From the NCBI RefSeq assembly GCF_051251125.1, contig NZ_JBPCZL010000006.1: a stretch of DNA of 64,000 nt; one strand, written 5' to 3'. Of this stretch, positions 17,694 to 26,505 are shown one piece after another. The number at the start of each line of letters is the position of its first letter. The stretch's first letter is position 1. Both the position numbers and the translations under genes were made by a program. The notes beneath the pieces were generated by a model. It was not told where the DNA came from, made no database searches, and saw only the letters and a program-made list of their open reading frames with translations. The stretch comes from Carnimonas bestiolae (GTDB lineage Bacteria; Pseudomonadota; Gammaproteobacteria; Pseudomonadales; Halomonadaceae).

Positions 17694-19223
17694 TTATTCG
17701 GCTGAGGTCGCGGGCTGCGGTTCGTGAGCGCTGATTTTCTGCTTGAGATAGTCGGCCACACGCTGCTGCGCCTGCTGATCCAGATGCACCTTGAGTTTGG
17801 TGCGTCGCCACAGCACATCGTCCACCTCACGGGCCCATTCGTGCTCAATCAGATAATCGATTTCGGCTGCCGTGAGCCCCGCACCAAAGTGCTCGCCCAT
17901 CGCCGCTTGATCGTCGCTCAGGAAGGTTTCGCACAAGCGACCGTAGCTGGCGGCATAACGCTCAGTGGTGGAGGTTTCCAGCCATGGGAAGCGACGCTGC
18001 AACTCACGCGCATAGTCGAGGCGATTGCCGATATCGCCGCCTGGCATGGTGGCTTCAGCGGTCCACGGCTGCCCCATGTTGGGGAAGAAGGGCGCCAGTT
18101 TTTCCAGCGCCGATTCTGCTAGTTTGCGATAGGTGGTGATTTTGCCGCCATATACCGCCAGCAAGGGCGCGTGGCTTTTATCGCCGTCGAGATCCAGCGT
18201 GTAGTCTCGCGTCATCGCTGACGGATCAGAGGATTCGTCGTCGCACAGCGGGCGCACCCCAGCGTAGCTCGACACCACTTGATCACGGGTGAAGTCCGCC
18301 TTGAAGTGTTCGTTCAGCACCTTGATCAGGTAGTCGGTTTCTTCATCGCTGATAGTAATCGACGACGGGTCATCGTGATAATCGACGTCGGTGGTGCCGA
18401 CAATGCTGTACTCCTGCTGCCACGGCAGCACAAACACGATGCGGTTATCGCTGTTCTGCAAAATGTAGGCGCGCTCATCGGTATTGATACGCGGCATGAT
18501 CAGGTGGCTGCCCTTGATCATCTTGATGCCAAGGTTCGGTTTGCGAGTAGAGTGCTCGCGAATGAACGAGGTGACCCAGGCGCCGGCGGCATTGGCGATG
18601 GCGCGAGCGCGACGCTCGAAGCGCTCGCCAGTAACGGTGTTTTCAAGCGTCAGGTGCCACACGCCATCCTGCTCCTTGGCATCTATGCAGCGGCTGCGCG
18701 CAAGAATTTCTGCGCCTTTCTGCTGTGCCTGAAGCACGTTCAGTACCACTAGGCGCGCATCGTCGACCCAGCAGTCGGAGTATTCGAAGCCTTTGGTAAT
18801 CGAATCGACCAGCGGGCTTTGGCCGCCGAATTCGCGCTTGAAGTTAAGTGTTTTGCTCGCGGGCAGGGTAGCGCGGGGGCTCAGGTGGTCGTACAGGAAC
18901 AGCCCCGCACGCAGCATCCAGGCCGGGCGCAAGTGCTTCTGATGCGGCAGTATAAAGCGCAGCGGCCAGACGATATGAGGCGCTTTTTTCAGCAGCACTT
19001 CACGCTCGCGCAGCGCTTCGCGCACCAAACGAAATTCCTTGTACTCGAGGTAGCGAAGACCGCCGTGAATCAGCTTGCTCGACGCCGACGACGTATGGGC
19101 AGCGAAGTCGTCCTGCTCGCACAGCGCGACACTCAGGCCACGGCCCGCGGCATCATTGGCAATGCCGGCACCGTTGATGCCACCGCCAATGACAAAAAGA
19201 TCAATGAGTTGACTGTCTGACAT
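17694..19223 (-). CDS. glpD: Aerobic glycerol-3-phosphate dehydrogenase
   Basis: Membrane-associated FAD enzyme that oxidises glycerol-3-phosphate to DHAP and passes electrons to quinone. 509 residues. The FAD-binding VIGGGINGAGIANDAAGRGL lies near the N-terminus, followed by SSASSKLIHGGLRYLEYKEF, and later TDVDYHDDP and YGGKITTYRKLAE. It is convergent with glpT and lies downstream of two operator-like sites in the glpR-glpD gap. Confidence 0.97.
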   Translation of the reverse strand: MSDSQLIDLFVIGGGINGAGIANDAAGRGLSVALCEQDDFAAHTSSASSKLIHGGLRYLEYKEFRLVREALREREVLLKKAPHIVWPLRFILPHQKHLRPAWMLRAGLFLYDHLSPRATLPASKTLNFKREFGGQSPLVDSITKGFEYSDCWVDDARLVVLNVLQAQQKGAEILARSRCIDAKEQDGVWHLTLENTVTGERFERRARAIANAAGAWVTSFIREHSTRKPNLGIKMIKGSHLIMPRINTDERAYILQNSDNRIVFVLPWQQEYSIVGTTDVDYHDDPSSITISDEETDYLIKVLNEHFKADFTRDQVVSSYAGVRPLCDDESSDPSAMTRDYTLDLDGDKSHAPLLAVYGGKITTYRKLAESALEKLAPFFPNMGQPWTAEATMPGGDIGNRLDYARELQRRFPWLETSTTERYAASYGRLCETFLSDDQAAMGEHFGAGLTAAEIDYLIEHEWAREVDDVLWRRTKLKVHLDQQAQQRVADYLKQKISAHEPQPATSAE

Positions 19224-19336
19224 AAGAGCTTCTCCACACGGGATGTAGCAGGCGGCGGTCTGGCAAAGCGGTCGCGTTAAAGACCCTGGAAGCGCCTGGT
19301 CGCAAAAGTGAGAGCGGCGTTAACGAAGGATGGGTG

Positions 19337-19364
19337 TTCGTTTTCGAACCGCTTCGGTTTCGAA
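19337..19364. promoter_or_regulatory. Tandem GlpR-type operators upstream of glpD
   Basis: TTCGTTTTCGAA at 19337-19348 and TTCGGTTTCGAA at 19353-19364 both have the form TTCG-N4-CGAA and are 16 bp apart centre to centre. E. coli GlpR sites share the TTCG/CGAA half-sites. Their place before glpD fits repression by GlpR in the absence of glycerol-3-phosphate. Confidence 0.7.
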
Positions 19365-19424
19365 AGTGAACATAAACCAAGGCGGGGGCGTTATCAACCC
19401 TCTATTAGATGAAGACGTTGGGGG

Positions 19425-20207
19425 TTACTCCGCAATGTTTAGTTCGACTTCGTTCGCGCTAAGCACTTGCAGCAGTGAATCAGGCGGCATCGCGTTGGTG
19501 AACAGCGCATCGATCTGTCCAATGTTGGCCTGCCTGACCAACGCGCGGCGGCCAAACTTGGAATCGTCGGCCACCAATAGCCGCCGCCGCGAGTTGTTGA
19601 TGATTGCCTGGGCGACGCGCACTTCGCGGTAATCGTATTCGAGCAGCGAGCCGTCTTCGTTATCGATGCCGCTGATCCCGATAATGCCGAAATCCACCTT
19701 GAATTGATTGATGAAATCGATGGTGGCTTCGCCAATAATGCCGCCGTCATAGCTGCGCACCGTGCCGCCAGCAATAATCACGTTGAAGTCGTCCTTGGGC
19801 TGCAAAATCGATGCGACGTTGAGGTTATTGGTAATAATCTCCAAACCACGATGGTTGAGCAGTGCGCGTGCCACCATCTCGGTGCTGGTCCCAATGTTGA
19901 TAAAAAGCGAGGCATTATCGGGGATGGCGGCCGCCACTAACTCGGCAATCCGCTGCTTGGCATCGCTGTTCTGGCGCTGGCGTGATAGATAAGGCGCGTT
20001 GGTGGTGCTCGATTCGTCTCTGCCTGCGCCGCCGTGTACGCGGCGAATGCGGCCATCGCTGGAAAGGTGGTTGAGGTCGCGGCGGATAGTTTGCGGCGTC
20101 ACTGAAAAGTGCGACGCCAGCTGTTCGATGGTGGCGTAGCCGCGGTCATTGACGATGGCGATAATTTGCTCGTGGCGTGCTTCCTGGCCTGAGCCGCGTT
20201 CGTGCAT
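19425..20207 (-). CDS. glpR: DeoR-family glycerol-3-phosphate repressor
   Basis: 260 residues. The N-terminal DeoR winged helix (ATIEQLASHFSVTPQTIRRDLNHL then GRIRRVHGGAG) is followed by a DeoR sensor domain (FINIGTSTEMVARAL, IIAGGTVRSYDGGIIGE). Expected to bind glycerol-3-phosphate and repress glpD and glpFK. It lies between them, about 200 bases upstream of glpD and divergent from glpFK. Confidence 0.93.
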   Translation of the reverse strand: MHERGSGQEARHEQIIAIVNDRGYATIEQLASHFSVTPQTIRRDLNHLSSDGRIRRVHGGAGRDESSTTNAPYLSRQRQNSDAKQRIAELVAAAIPDNASLFINIGTSTEMVARALLNHRGLEIITNNLNVASILQPKDDFNVIIAGGTVRSYDGGIIGEATIDFINQFKVDFGIIGISGIDNEDGSLLEYDYREVRVAQAIINNSRRRLLVADDSKFGRRALVRQANIGQIDALFTNAMPPDSLLQVLSANEVELNIAE

Positions 20208-20797
20208 GGTGTCTCCTCAAGTGGTACTGAAATGCGCGGCGCTAACACGCTGCCCGGTCAGTCAGCGGGTGCCAATGGTTAGGTGGAACACCGAGCATGG
20301 CTTGTCGGGGTGGCCGTCGTGTCGCCTCTATTCGTGCGCTTTTATAAGACAGAGCTTATCGCTATTTCGGAAAACAACAAATGTTACCCGTAAGGCGTGG
20401 CGCTATTCGCCCCAGGAATTCCGTGGTCGGTCGCTTGGGCAGCTTTTGGGATGGTATTTAAGTCGCTGTTTTATCGATAGTTGTCGTTTTTTATTGCAGG
20501 GTTAAGACCAAAGTATGCCGGCAAATTGGCGTTTATTACTGTGCTGTGTAGCTTGGTTGAGGTAATTTCGTATTCGAAAAAATAAACGGCTTCATGTTGC
20601 GGTAATGAACATATGGGCGGCACTCTTTTGCCACATCGCGCGTCGCTGGTAGCGCACCTCGGAATACCGCTACCAGCGATCAGGATAACGCCAAAAGCAA
20701 GTACGTTTCGTTGTTTGATCCGCTGCGTCGAGCCATGGAACGCGGTCTCGAGATTCATCTGCACGGGCGCCACAGGGCGCGGCAGTGAGGAGCAGTA
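20208..20797. promoter_or_regulatory. glpR-glpF divergent control region
   Basis: 590 bases with no credible gene. The middle and right parts are AT-rich. An operator-like TTCGTATTCGAA (TTCG-N4-CGAA) lies at 20577-20588, the same form as the pair before glpD, so it is the likely GlpR site of glpFK. A TTTCGGAAAAC stretch near 20365 could be a weaker site. A leader of about 200 bases would remain before glpF if the promoter lies at the operator. Confidence 0.6.
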
Positions 20798-21643
20798 ATG
20801 AACAAGCAATTTCTGGGTGAATTGATCTCTGAAGCAGTCGCCGTATTTATCATCATTTCGTTTGGTGGATCGGTTGCCGCCATGCTGCTGCTTTATGATC
20901 CTAGCCCCTACGTTAACGCCTACTGGGGCGTAGCCATGTGCTGGGGGCTGGCGGTGACCATGGCCATCTACGCGACCGGCTCGGTAACCGGCACCCACGC
21001 CAACCCTGCGGTCACTCTGGCGCTGGCGCTATACCGCAATTTCTCGTGGGGCAAGGTGTTGCCTTACTGGGTGGCTCAGGTTATCGGCGGCATCATCGGC
21101 GCTGCGTTGGTGTACGCGCTTTACTTCACCGTGATTGATACCTTCAACGAAACGCACCAGCTAACGCGTGAAGCGGGCGGTGCGGCGGGAGTATTCTTTA
21201 CCGCGCCCGGTCCGTCCATTACGCCAATGCATGCCTTCGTCAACGAGATATTGCTGACCGGCTTCCTGGTCTGCGGTATTTTCGCCATTACCGAACGTTT
21301 CAATGAAGTCGCCCCCTCTGCCAACACCGGTGCGCTAATGATCGGCCTGCTGGTAGCATTGATCGGCGCCTCGATGGGCTATCTGGAAGGCTGGGCAATC
21401 AACCCCGCGCGTGATCTTGGTCCACGTATTTTTGCGTGGCTGGCGGGCTGGGGTCCTTCGGCCTTCCCGGCGGCTGGCAACTATTGGTGGGCGCCCATTG
21501 CCGGGCCATTGATTGGCGGCGTGCTGGGCGGTCTTGCCTATCAAGTGCTCATTTATCCTTTCTTGCCTGCGCGTCAGCGCGACCTACTGCACAGCGGTTC
21601 TGCACCCACTGCCGGTAACGCCACCGACCTTGGAGACCAATAA
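20798..21643 (+). CDS. glpF: Glycerol facilitator (aquaglyceroporin)
   Basis: Inner-membrane channel, 281 residues, six helices plus two half-helices. The two NPA motifs are at 69-71 and 202-204, and the second is followed by R-D (NPARD), the mark of glycerol-conducting members. A ribosome site GAGGAGC precedes the ATG. The stop overlaps the glpK start by one base (TAATG). Confidence 0.96.
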   Translation: MNKQFLGELISEAVAVFIIISFGGSVAAMLLLYDPSPYVNAYWGVAMCWGLAVTMAIYATGSVTGTHANPAVTLALALYRNFSWGKVLPYWVAQVIGGIIGAALVYALYFTVIDTFNETHQLTREAGGAAGVFFTAPGPSITPMHAFVNEILLTGFLVCGIFAITERFNEVAPSANTGALMIGLLVALIGASMGYLEGWAINPARDLGPRIFAWLAGWGPSAFPAAGNYWWAPIAGPLIGGVLGGLAYQVLIYPFLPARQRDLLHSGSAPTAGNATDLGDQ

Positions 21644-23145
21644 TGAATAAGCGTTATATTCTTGCCATCGATCAGGGCACTACCAGTTCGCGCGCCATTT
21701 TGTTCGATCACGCAGGCACGCCAGTGGGATCTGCGCAGCGTGAGTTTACCCAGCTGTTTCCGCAGCCGGGCTGGGTGGAGCACAACCCGCGTGAAATTAT
21801 CACCAGCGTGTACACCACCATTACCGAAGTGCTCAACAACTACGATGTGCGCCCCGGCGAGTTGGCAGGGGTGGGCATTACCAACCAGCGCGAGACCACC
21901 GTGGTATGGGATCGCAAGACCGGTCAGCCGATCCATAACGCGATCGTTTGGCAGTCGCGCCAGACCAGCGGCGTCTGTGAGGAGCTGAAAGAGCAGGGCT
22001 ATGAGGATTTGGTGCGTTCCAAAACGGGCCTGCTGATCGACGCTTACTTCTCGGGCACCAAAGTGAAGTGGATTCTCGACAACGTGGAGGGGGCGCGTGA
22101 GCAGGCGGAGCGCGGTGAACTGCTGTTCGGCACCATCGATACCTGGGTCATCTGGAACCTGACCCACGGTAAGGTGCACGTGACCGACTACTCGAATGCC
22201 TGCCGCACCATGATGTTCAACATCCACACCCTCGAGTGGGACGACGAACTGCTGGCGATGCTCGATGTGCCGCGTGAGATGCTGCCTGAAGTGCGCAACT
22301 CGAGCGAAATATACGGCGACACGCGCGGCGAGTACTTCTTCGGCGAAGAAATTCCGATTGCCGGTATCGCCGGTGATCAGCATGCAGCGCTGTTCGGGCA
22401 GGCGTGCTACGACGCTGGTATGGTCAAGAACACCTACGGCACCGGCTGCTTCATGATGATGAACACCGGTCATGAGCCGGTTGAATCAAGCAATGGCCTG
22501 CTAACGTCAATTGCCTGGGGGCTCGATGGCAAGGTCGAGTACGTGCTGGAAGGCTCGATCTTCGTCGCCGGCTCAGTGATTCAATGGATGCGCGATGGCA
22601 TGCGCATGCTGGGGCGTGCCAGTGATAGCGAAGAGTACGCGCTGCGCGCTGGCGACAACGGCGGCGTATACATGGTGCCTGCCTTCGTCGGGCTGGGAGC
22701 ACCGCACTGGCGTAGCGATATTCGCGGGGCGATGTTCGGTATTACTCGTGGCACCAGCAAGGAGCAGTTTATTCGCGCGGGGCTCGAGTCGATGGCCTAT
22801 CAAACGCGCGACGTGCTGAATGCGATGCTGGCCGATTCCGGCCTGTCGCTGAAAGAGCTGCGCGTTGACGGCGGGGCGATCAACAATGATTTTCTCGGCC
22901 AATTCCAAAGCGACATTCTCGATGTGTCGGTGGTGCGCCCCAAAGTAACCGAAACTACCGCGCTGGGTGCGGCGTACCTGGCGGGGCTGGCGACCGGGTT
23001 CTGGAAGAACCGCGACGAGATCAAGGCGCAGTGGGCGGCGGATAAGGTGTTCGAACCGGAAATCACCGAACAGCAGCGCGACAAGCTCTACAAGGGCTGG
23101 CAGCGTGCGGTAGAAGCCACCAAGCTGTTCACCGTTGAGAACTGA
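21643..23145 (+). CDS. glpK: Glycerol kinase
   Basis: Phosphorylates glycerol as it enters through GlpF. 500 residues, the usual length. The FGGY-family N-terminus AIDQGTTSSRAILFDH, the glycerol-contact region NQRETTVVWDRKTG, GTIDTWVIWNLTHG, and the C-terminal LRVDGGAINNDFLGQFQSDI are all intact. Translationally coupled to glpF. Confidence 0.98.
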   Translation: MNKRYILAIDQGTTSSRAILFDHAGTPVGSAQREFTQLFPQPGWVEHNPREIITSVYTTITEVLNNYDVRPGELAGVGITNQRETTVVWDRKTGQPIHNAIVWQSRQTSGVCEELKEQGYEDLVRSKTGLLIDAYFSGTKVKWILDNVEGAREQAERGELLFGTIDTWVIWNLTHGKVHVTDYSNACRTMMFNIHTLEWDDELLAMLDVPREMLPEVRNSSEIYGDTRGEYFFGEEIPIAGIAGDQHAALFGQACYDAGMVKNTYGTGCFMMMNTGHEPVESSNGLLTSIAWGLDGKVEYVLEGSIFVAGSVIQWMRDGMRMLGRASDSEEYALRAGDNGGVYMVPAFVGLGAPHWRSDIRGAMFGITRGTSKEQFIRAGLESMAYQTRDVLNAMLADSGLSLKELRVDGGAINNDFLGQFQSDILDVSVVRPKVTETTALGAAYLAGLATGFWKNRDEIKAQWAADKVFEPEITEQQRDKLYKGWQRAVEATKLFTVEN

Positions 23146-23158
23146 GCCGGCCATAAAG

Positions 23159-23184
23159 GGCGCTGTCGCGGGTGCGGCAGCGCC
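23159..23184 (+). terminator. Probable terminator of glpFK
   Basis: Strong GC hairpin GGCGCTGTCGC / GCGGCAGCGCC with a GGGT loop (one G-T pair), 13 bases after the glpK stop. The T-tail is poor. Confidence 0.55.
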
Positions 23185-23297
23185 GTTGGTATTGTTACGC
23201 AGGTCATTGCATTTCAACGGAAAACCAGTAGAATAGCGCAGCGCTTAGGCAGCCCCAATAGTGTCGCCAGCGGCATTCAGGGTAGTCAGGCAGCCAT

Positions 23298-23374
23298 AGG
23301 ACCATAGCTCAGTTGGTTAGAGCGCCACGTTGACATCGTGGAGGTCAGCGGTTCAAATCCGCTTGGTCCTACCA
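23298..23374 (+). tRNA. tRNA-Val (GAC)
   Basis: 77 bases including an encoded CCA. Acceptor stem AGGACCA / TGGTCCT, D-arm AGCTCAGTTGGTTAGAGC, anticodon stem CCACG / CGTGG with loop TTGACAT (anticodon GAC), and T-arm GTTCAAATC. First of two tandem near-identical copies. Confidence 0.96.
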
Positions 23375-23407
23375 AATGCGTCCAATGGTTCATCCATCGC
23401 GCGCCAT

Positions 23408-23484
23408 AGGACCGTAGCTCAGTTGGTTAGAGCGCTACGTTGACATCGTAGAGGTCAGCGGTTCGAATCCGCTCGGTCCTACCA
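23408..23484 (+). tRNA. tRNA-Val (GAC), second copy
   Basis: 77 bases with encoded CCA and the same anticodon GAC. It differs from the first copy by compensated pairs (acceptor A-T to G-C; anticodon stem CTACG / CGTAG) and by GTTCGAATC in the T-arm. The 33-base spacer suggests joint transcription and then processing. Confidence 0.96.
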
Positions 23485-23492
23485 GTTTTCAG

Positions 23493-23528
23493 CCCCTTGC
23501 AGCCTCACGGTTGCAAGGGGTTTTGTTT
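23493..23528 (+). terminator. Terminator of the tRNA-Val pair
   Basis: Stem CCCCTTGCA / TGCAAGGGG with a 10-base loop and a TTTTGTTTTG tail, immediately after the second tRNA. Confidence 0.9.
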
Positions 23529-23554
23529 TGCCTGCAAGGCGAACATGGTTTAGC

Positions 23555-23594
23555 CGCCCAGTCGCCCAGTCGCCCAGCCGCCCAGCCGCCCAGC
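23555..23594. repeat. Five tandem 8-bp repeats
   Basis: Five copies of CGCCCAG(T/C) head to tail, with a sixth decayed copy (CGCCAATC). It lies between the tRNA terminator and the end of the HD gene. A simple short-unit array with no visible function; its copy number could vary by slippage. Confidence 0.85.
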
Positions 23595-23638
23595 CGCCAA
23601 TCAGCCAATTCGATATGCCGCGAGTGAGTATGGAAGGC

Positions 23639-24298
23639 CTAGCGCTCGCCTGCGCATTCGGCGATAAACTGCTCGCGGAACTCGCGCACCCATTGGCAGC
23701 GCGCAGCGGCGATGGTTTTGGCGGTGTCGGTATGCAGAAGACTGGGCAGCGTCAGTAGCTTGGTCTCGATGTGATCGAGGGTGTAGCGGCTGTCGTCGAG
23801 CGGGCGCTGCTCGGCCAGCGGGTCGGTGGGGTGGCTAATGGTACGCTGCAATGCGCCGCTAACGTAGAGCATACGAGCGATGCCAATCGCGCCTAACGCA
23901 TCGAGCCGATCAGCATCCTGAACGATTTTGGCATCGATGGTTTGAGGGGTAATGCCCGCCGAGAAGCTATGCGCCTCGATGGCGTGAGCAACGTCATCGA
24001 GCTGCTGAGCAGGAAAATCGTGCTCCTTGAGCGCCTGCACTGCGCACTGGGCAGAACGCCGAGACGCTTCGGCGCGCTGAGGGTGATTCTTGGGCAGGTT
24101 GACCAGATCGTGCAGGTAGCAGGCCGCCATCACCACTTGCGGCTGCGCCTCAGGATGGGCAGGCAGTATCTGTTTGGCGGTGGTCCACACGCGCTCAAAA
24201 TGGCTTATATCGTGAGCGGCATCACCGTCGCTCTGCGCCCCGGCCAGCGCGCGCAAGATGGCTTGCCAGCGTGCTTCTAGTATCGCGATATCCTGCAT
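23639..24298 (-). CDS. HD-domain phosphohydrolase (YedJ-like)
   Basis: 219 residues. HD superfamily metal-binding pattern: His in HDISHFERV, the HD doublet in ACYLHDLVNLP, and the distal Asp in IVQDADRLDALGA, the order seen in E. coli YedJ. Expected to be a soluble metal-dependent phosphohydrolase of unknown substrate. It is the last of five same-strand genes starting at metN, 57 bases after the methionine sulfoxide reductase. Confidence 0.85.
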   Translation of the reverse strand: MQDIAILEARWQAILRALAGAQSDGDAAHDISHFERVWTTAKQILPAHPEAQPQVVMAACYLHDLVNLPKNHPQRAEASRRSAQCAVQALKEHDFPAQQLDDVAHAIEAHSFSAGITPQTIDAKIVQDADRLDALGAIGIARMLYVSGALQRTISHPTDPLAEQRPLDDSRYTLDHIETKLLTLPSLLHTDTAKTIAAARCQWVREFREQFIAECAGER

Positions 24299-24355
24299 GG
24301 CGTTGTCCTATGGGTGTCGAGAGAAGCCGAGCGCTGCGAGCGAGAGCGCCGAGCA

Positions 24356-24820
24356 TCAGGCGACGAACGACGGCAGCCGAGTAGCCTTGAGAAACACCTC
24401 GCACAAGGCTTCAATACCGGCTTGATCCTGCTCACTGAAGCGCTCTGGCAGCGGACTGTCGATGTCGAGCACGCCCCATAGCTGACCGTCGCTGACCAGT
24501 GGGACCACCAGTTCCGAGCGCGATGCTGCATCGCAGGCGATATGCCCGGGGAAGGCGTGTACATCGTCTACGCGCTGAGTGCGCCGCTGGGTGGCCGCCG
24601 CGCCGCATACTCCTTTGCTGAAGGGGATCGGATTGCAGGCCGGGTTACCCTGAAAGGGCCCCAGCGTAAGTAGCTGTGGGGAGCGCTGTAGATAGAAGCC
24701 TACCCAATTGAGCGAGGCGATGTTGGTATTAATGAAAGCGGCGGTTTGGGCGCTATTGGTGAGCCAGTCATCGCTATCAAGCAGTGCTTCAAGCTGACGT
24801 GCAAGAAGATCGTAGTCCAT
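24356..24820 (-). CDS. msrC: Free methionine-R-sulfoxide reductase (GAF domain)
   Basis: 154-residue single GAF-domain enzyme of the fRMsr (YebR) type, which reduces free methionine-R-sulfoxide using Cys thiols. Visible features are the start DYDLLARQLEALLDSDDWLTNSAQ, NWVGFYL, then FSKGVCGAAATQRRTQ and FPGHIACDAASRSELVVPL, which contain the reactive Cys residues, and GVLDIDSP. The ATG at 24820 follows GAGGTA. Its place just downstream of metNIQ suggests that the importer may also bring in oxidised methionine. Confidence 0.9.
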   Translation of the reverse strand: MDYDLLARQLEALLDSDDWLTNSAQTAAFINTNIASLNWVGFYLQRSPQLLTLGPFQGNPACNPIPFSKGVCGAAATQRRTQRVDDVHAFPGHIACDAASRSELVVPLVSDGQLWGVLDIDSPLPERFSEQDQAGIEALCEVFLKATRLPSFVA

Positions 24821-24950
24821 TGCGTACCTCATGAGACAAACGCTGCGCGCGTGGTAATAAATTTGCGGATCAATAAACAGCAAAGGCCGCCCAATGGCAG
24901 CCTTGTCGCGCTGGCAAGCGGGCCGCTTGAGCGCGGCCCGTTATGCCAGA

Positions 24951-25769
24951 TTACTTCCAGCCGGGAATAGCGCCATCGCCAAACAGGTCGTGGGCTTTTT
25001 TGGCGACATCGTCAGACTGGTAGGCATCGACCAGGTGGCGAATTTTTTCGCTGTTCTCATCGCCCTTGCGCACCGCAAACAGATTCACGTAGGGCGAGTG
25101 GGCATCTTCCTTCAGCAGCGCATCGCTAAGGTGCAGCCCGGCAGGTTCGGCGAAATTGTTATTGATGAAGGCGAGATCCACATCTTCAAGCGAACGCGGC
25201 ATCTGCGCCGTATCCAGCTCGTCGAACTTGAAGTGATGGGGATTGTCGGTAATGTCGTCGACCGACGAGGTGGGGTCATTGGCATTTTTCAGCTTGATCA
25301 GCCCCGCCTTTTCCAGAATCAGCAGCGCGCGTGCGCCGTTGGACGGATCGTTGGAAATCGCGATGGTGGCACCGTCGGGCAGTTCGCTGATCGACTTGTA
25401 CTTGGACGAGTAGCCACCAATCGGGAAGATAAAGGTGTTGCCGTTAGGCAGCGGCACCAGGTCCAGTCCACGGTCCTTGACCATCGCATCCAGATACGGC
25501 TTGTGCTGATAGGCGTTGGTGTCGATGCTGCCGTCGGCCAGCGACGAATTCGGCGCGACATAGTCGTTGAATTCAACAATCTTCACGTTGAGATCGTAGC
25601 GCTGTTTGGCAATCTGCTTGGCCATTTCCATCAGCTCTTCTTCCGGGCCTGCCATAACGCCCACGCTAACGGTGTTGGGGTCTTCCTTATGACCGCCGCA
25701 GCCGCTCAAGAAGGCGCTGAGGGCGAGTGCGCCTGCGCCTAGTGCGATTCCCTTGATAGCCCTGTGCAT
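24951..25769 (-). CDS. metQ: Methionine-binding lipoprotein MetQ
   Basis: 272 residues. Lipoprotein signal with lipobox LSGC (Cys about 24), then the NlpA/MetQ fold: VSVGVMAGPEEELMEMAK, VEFNDYVAPNSSLADGSIDTNAYQH, GATIAISNDPSNGARALLIL. Periplasmic receptor of the D/L-methionine ABC importer. The ATG at 25769 has a GGAGAA site. It lies 73 bases after metI. Confidence 0.95.
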   Translation of the reverse strand: MHRAIKGIALGAGALALSAFLSGCGGHKEDPNTVSVGVMAGPEEELMEMAKQIAKQRYDLNVKIVEFNDYVAPNSSLADGSIDTNAYQHKPYLDAMVKDRGLDLVPLPNGNTFIFPIGGYSSKYKSISELPDGATIAISNDPSNGARALLILEKAGLIKLKNANDPTSSVDDITDNPHHFKFDELDTAQMPRSLEDVDLAFINNNFAEPAGLHLSDALLKEDAHSPYVNLFAVRKGDENSEKIRHLVDAYQSDDVAKKAHDLFGDGAIPGWK

Positions 25770-25842
25770 GTGGTGTTCTCCGTTTGATTGTGAAGCGTTG
25801 TTAAGCGTGCCCAGCGAATGATGCTGTGCGAATAAGTGCTCA

Positions 25843-26505
25843 TCAGTGGCGCGTACGACGCACCAGCCAATCACCCAGCATTTGGATTGCCTGCACCAGA
25901 ATCACAATAATGACGACGGTTGCCAGCATTACCACGCTATTGTAGCGATTGTAGCCGTAGTTAATCCCAATTGCGCCGAGTCCGCCAGAGCCCACTGCGC
26001 CGGCCATCGCTGAATAGCCGATCAGCGTAATCAGGGTAATGGTCACGGCGGTAATCAGCCCGCCGCGTGCTTCAGGCAGCAGCACCTTGAAAATGATTTG
26101 GGAAGGCGTCGCGCCCATCGACTGTGCAGTTTCGATAAGGCCCGGCGATACCTCATTCAGCGAGCCTTCGACCAGGCGTGCCACAAAAGGTATAGCGGCG
26201 ATGGTCAGCGGCACAATCGCAGCGTTCATGCCGATTGAGGAGCCGACCAGCAAGCGCGTGAAAGGTACGATCGCTACCATCAGAATAATAAAGGGTACCG
26301 AACGACCAATATTCACCACCACGCCAAGGATGGCGTGCAGCAGCGGCTGTCTTAGAAAGCGGTCGGGGCGCGTCACGTACAGCGCAATGCCCAGTAAAAT
26401 GCCGGCCACAATCGAAATGACGCCGCTGATCGCGACCATGATAAGGGTATCGAGGGTCGCCTGGCCCAGGCGGCTCCACATCGCTTCACTCAGTCCCAGC
26501 CACAT
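25843..26505 (-). CDS. metI: Methionine ABC transporter permease MetI
   Basis: 220 residues, five predicted membrane helices. The EAA-type coupling loop is VEGSLNEVSPGLIETAQSMGATPSQIIFKVLLPEA, followed by the typical GYSAMAGAVGSGGLGAIGINYGY. It overlaps the 3' end of metN by 20 bases, so coupled translation is likely. Confidence 0.95.
   Translation of the reverse strand: MWLGLSEAMWSRLGQATLDTLIMVAISGVISIVAGILLGIALYVTRPDRFLRQPLLHAILGVVVNIGRSVPFIILMVAIVPFTRLLVGSSIGMNAAIVPLTIAAIPFVARLVEGSLNEVSPGLIETAQSMGATPSQIIFKVLLPEARGGLITAVTITLITLIGYSAMAGAVGSGGLGAIGINYGYNRYNSVVMLATVVIIVILVQAIQMLGDWLVRRTRH

Noticed and set aside
24918..24940. Terminator after metQ
   Set aside because: The GGGCCGC / GCGGCCC hairpin overlaps the approach to the metQ stop and has no T-run on the metQ strand, so it was not called.
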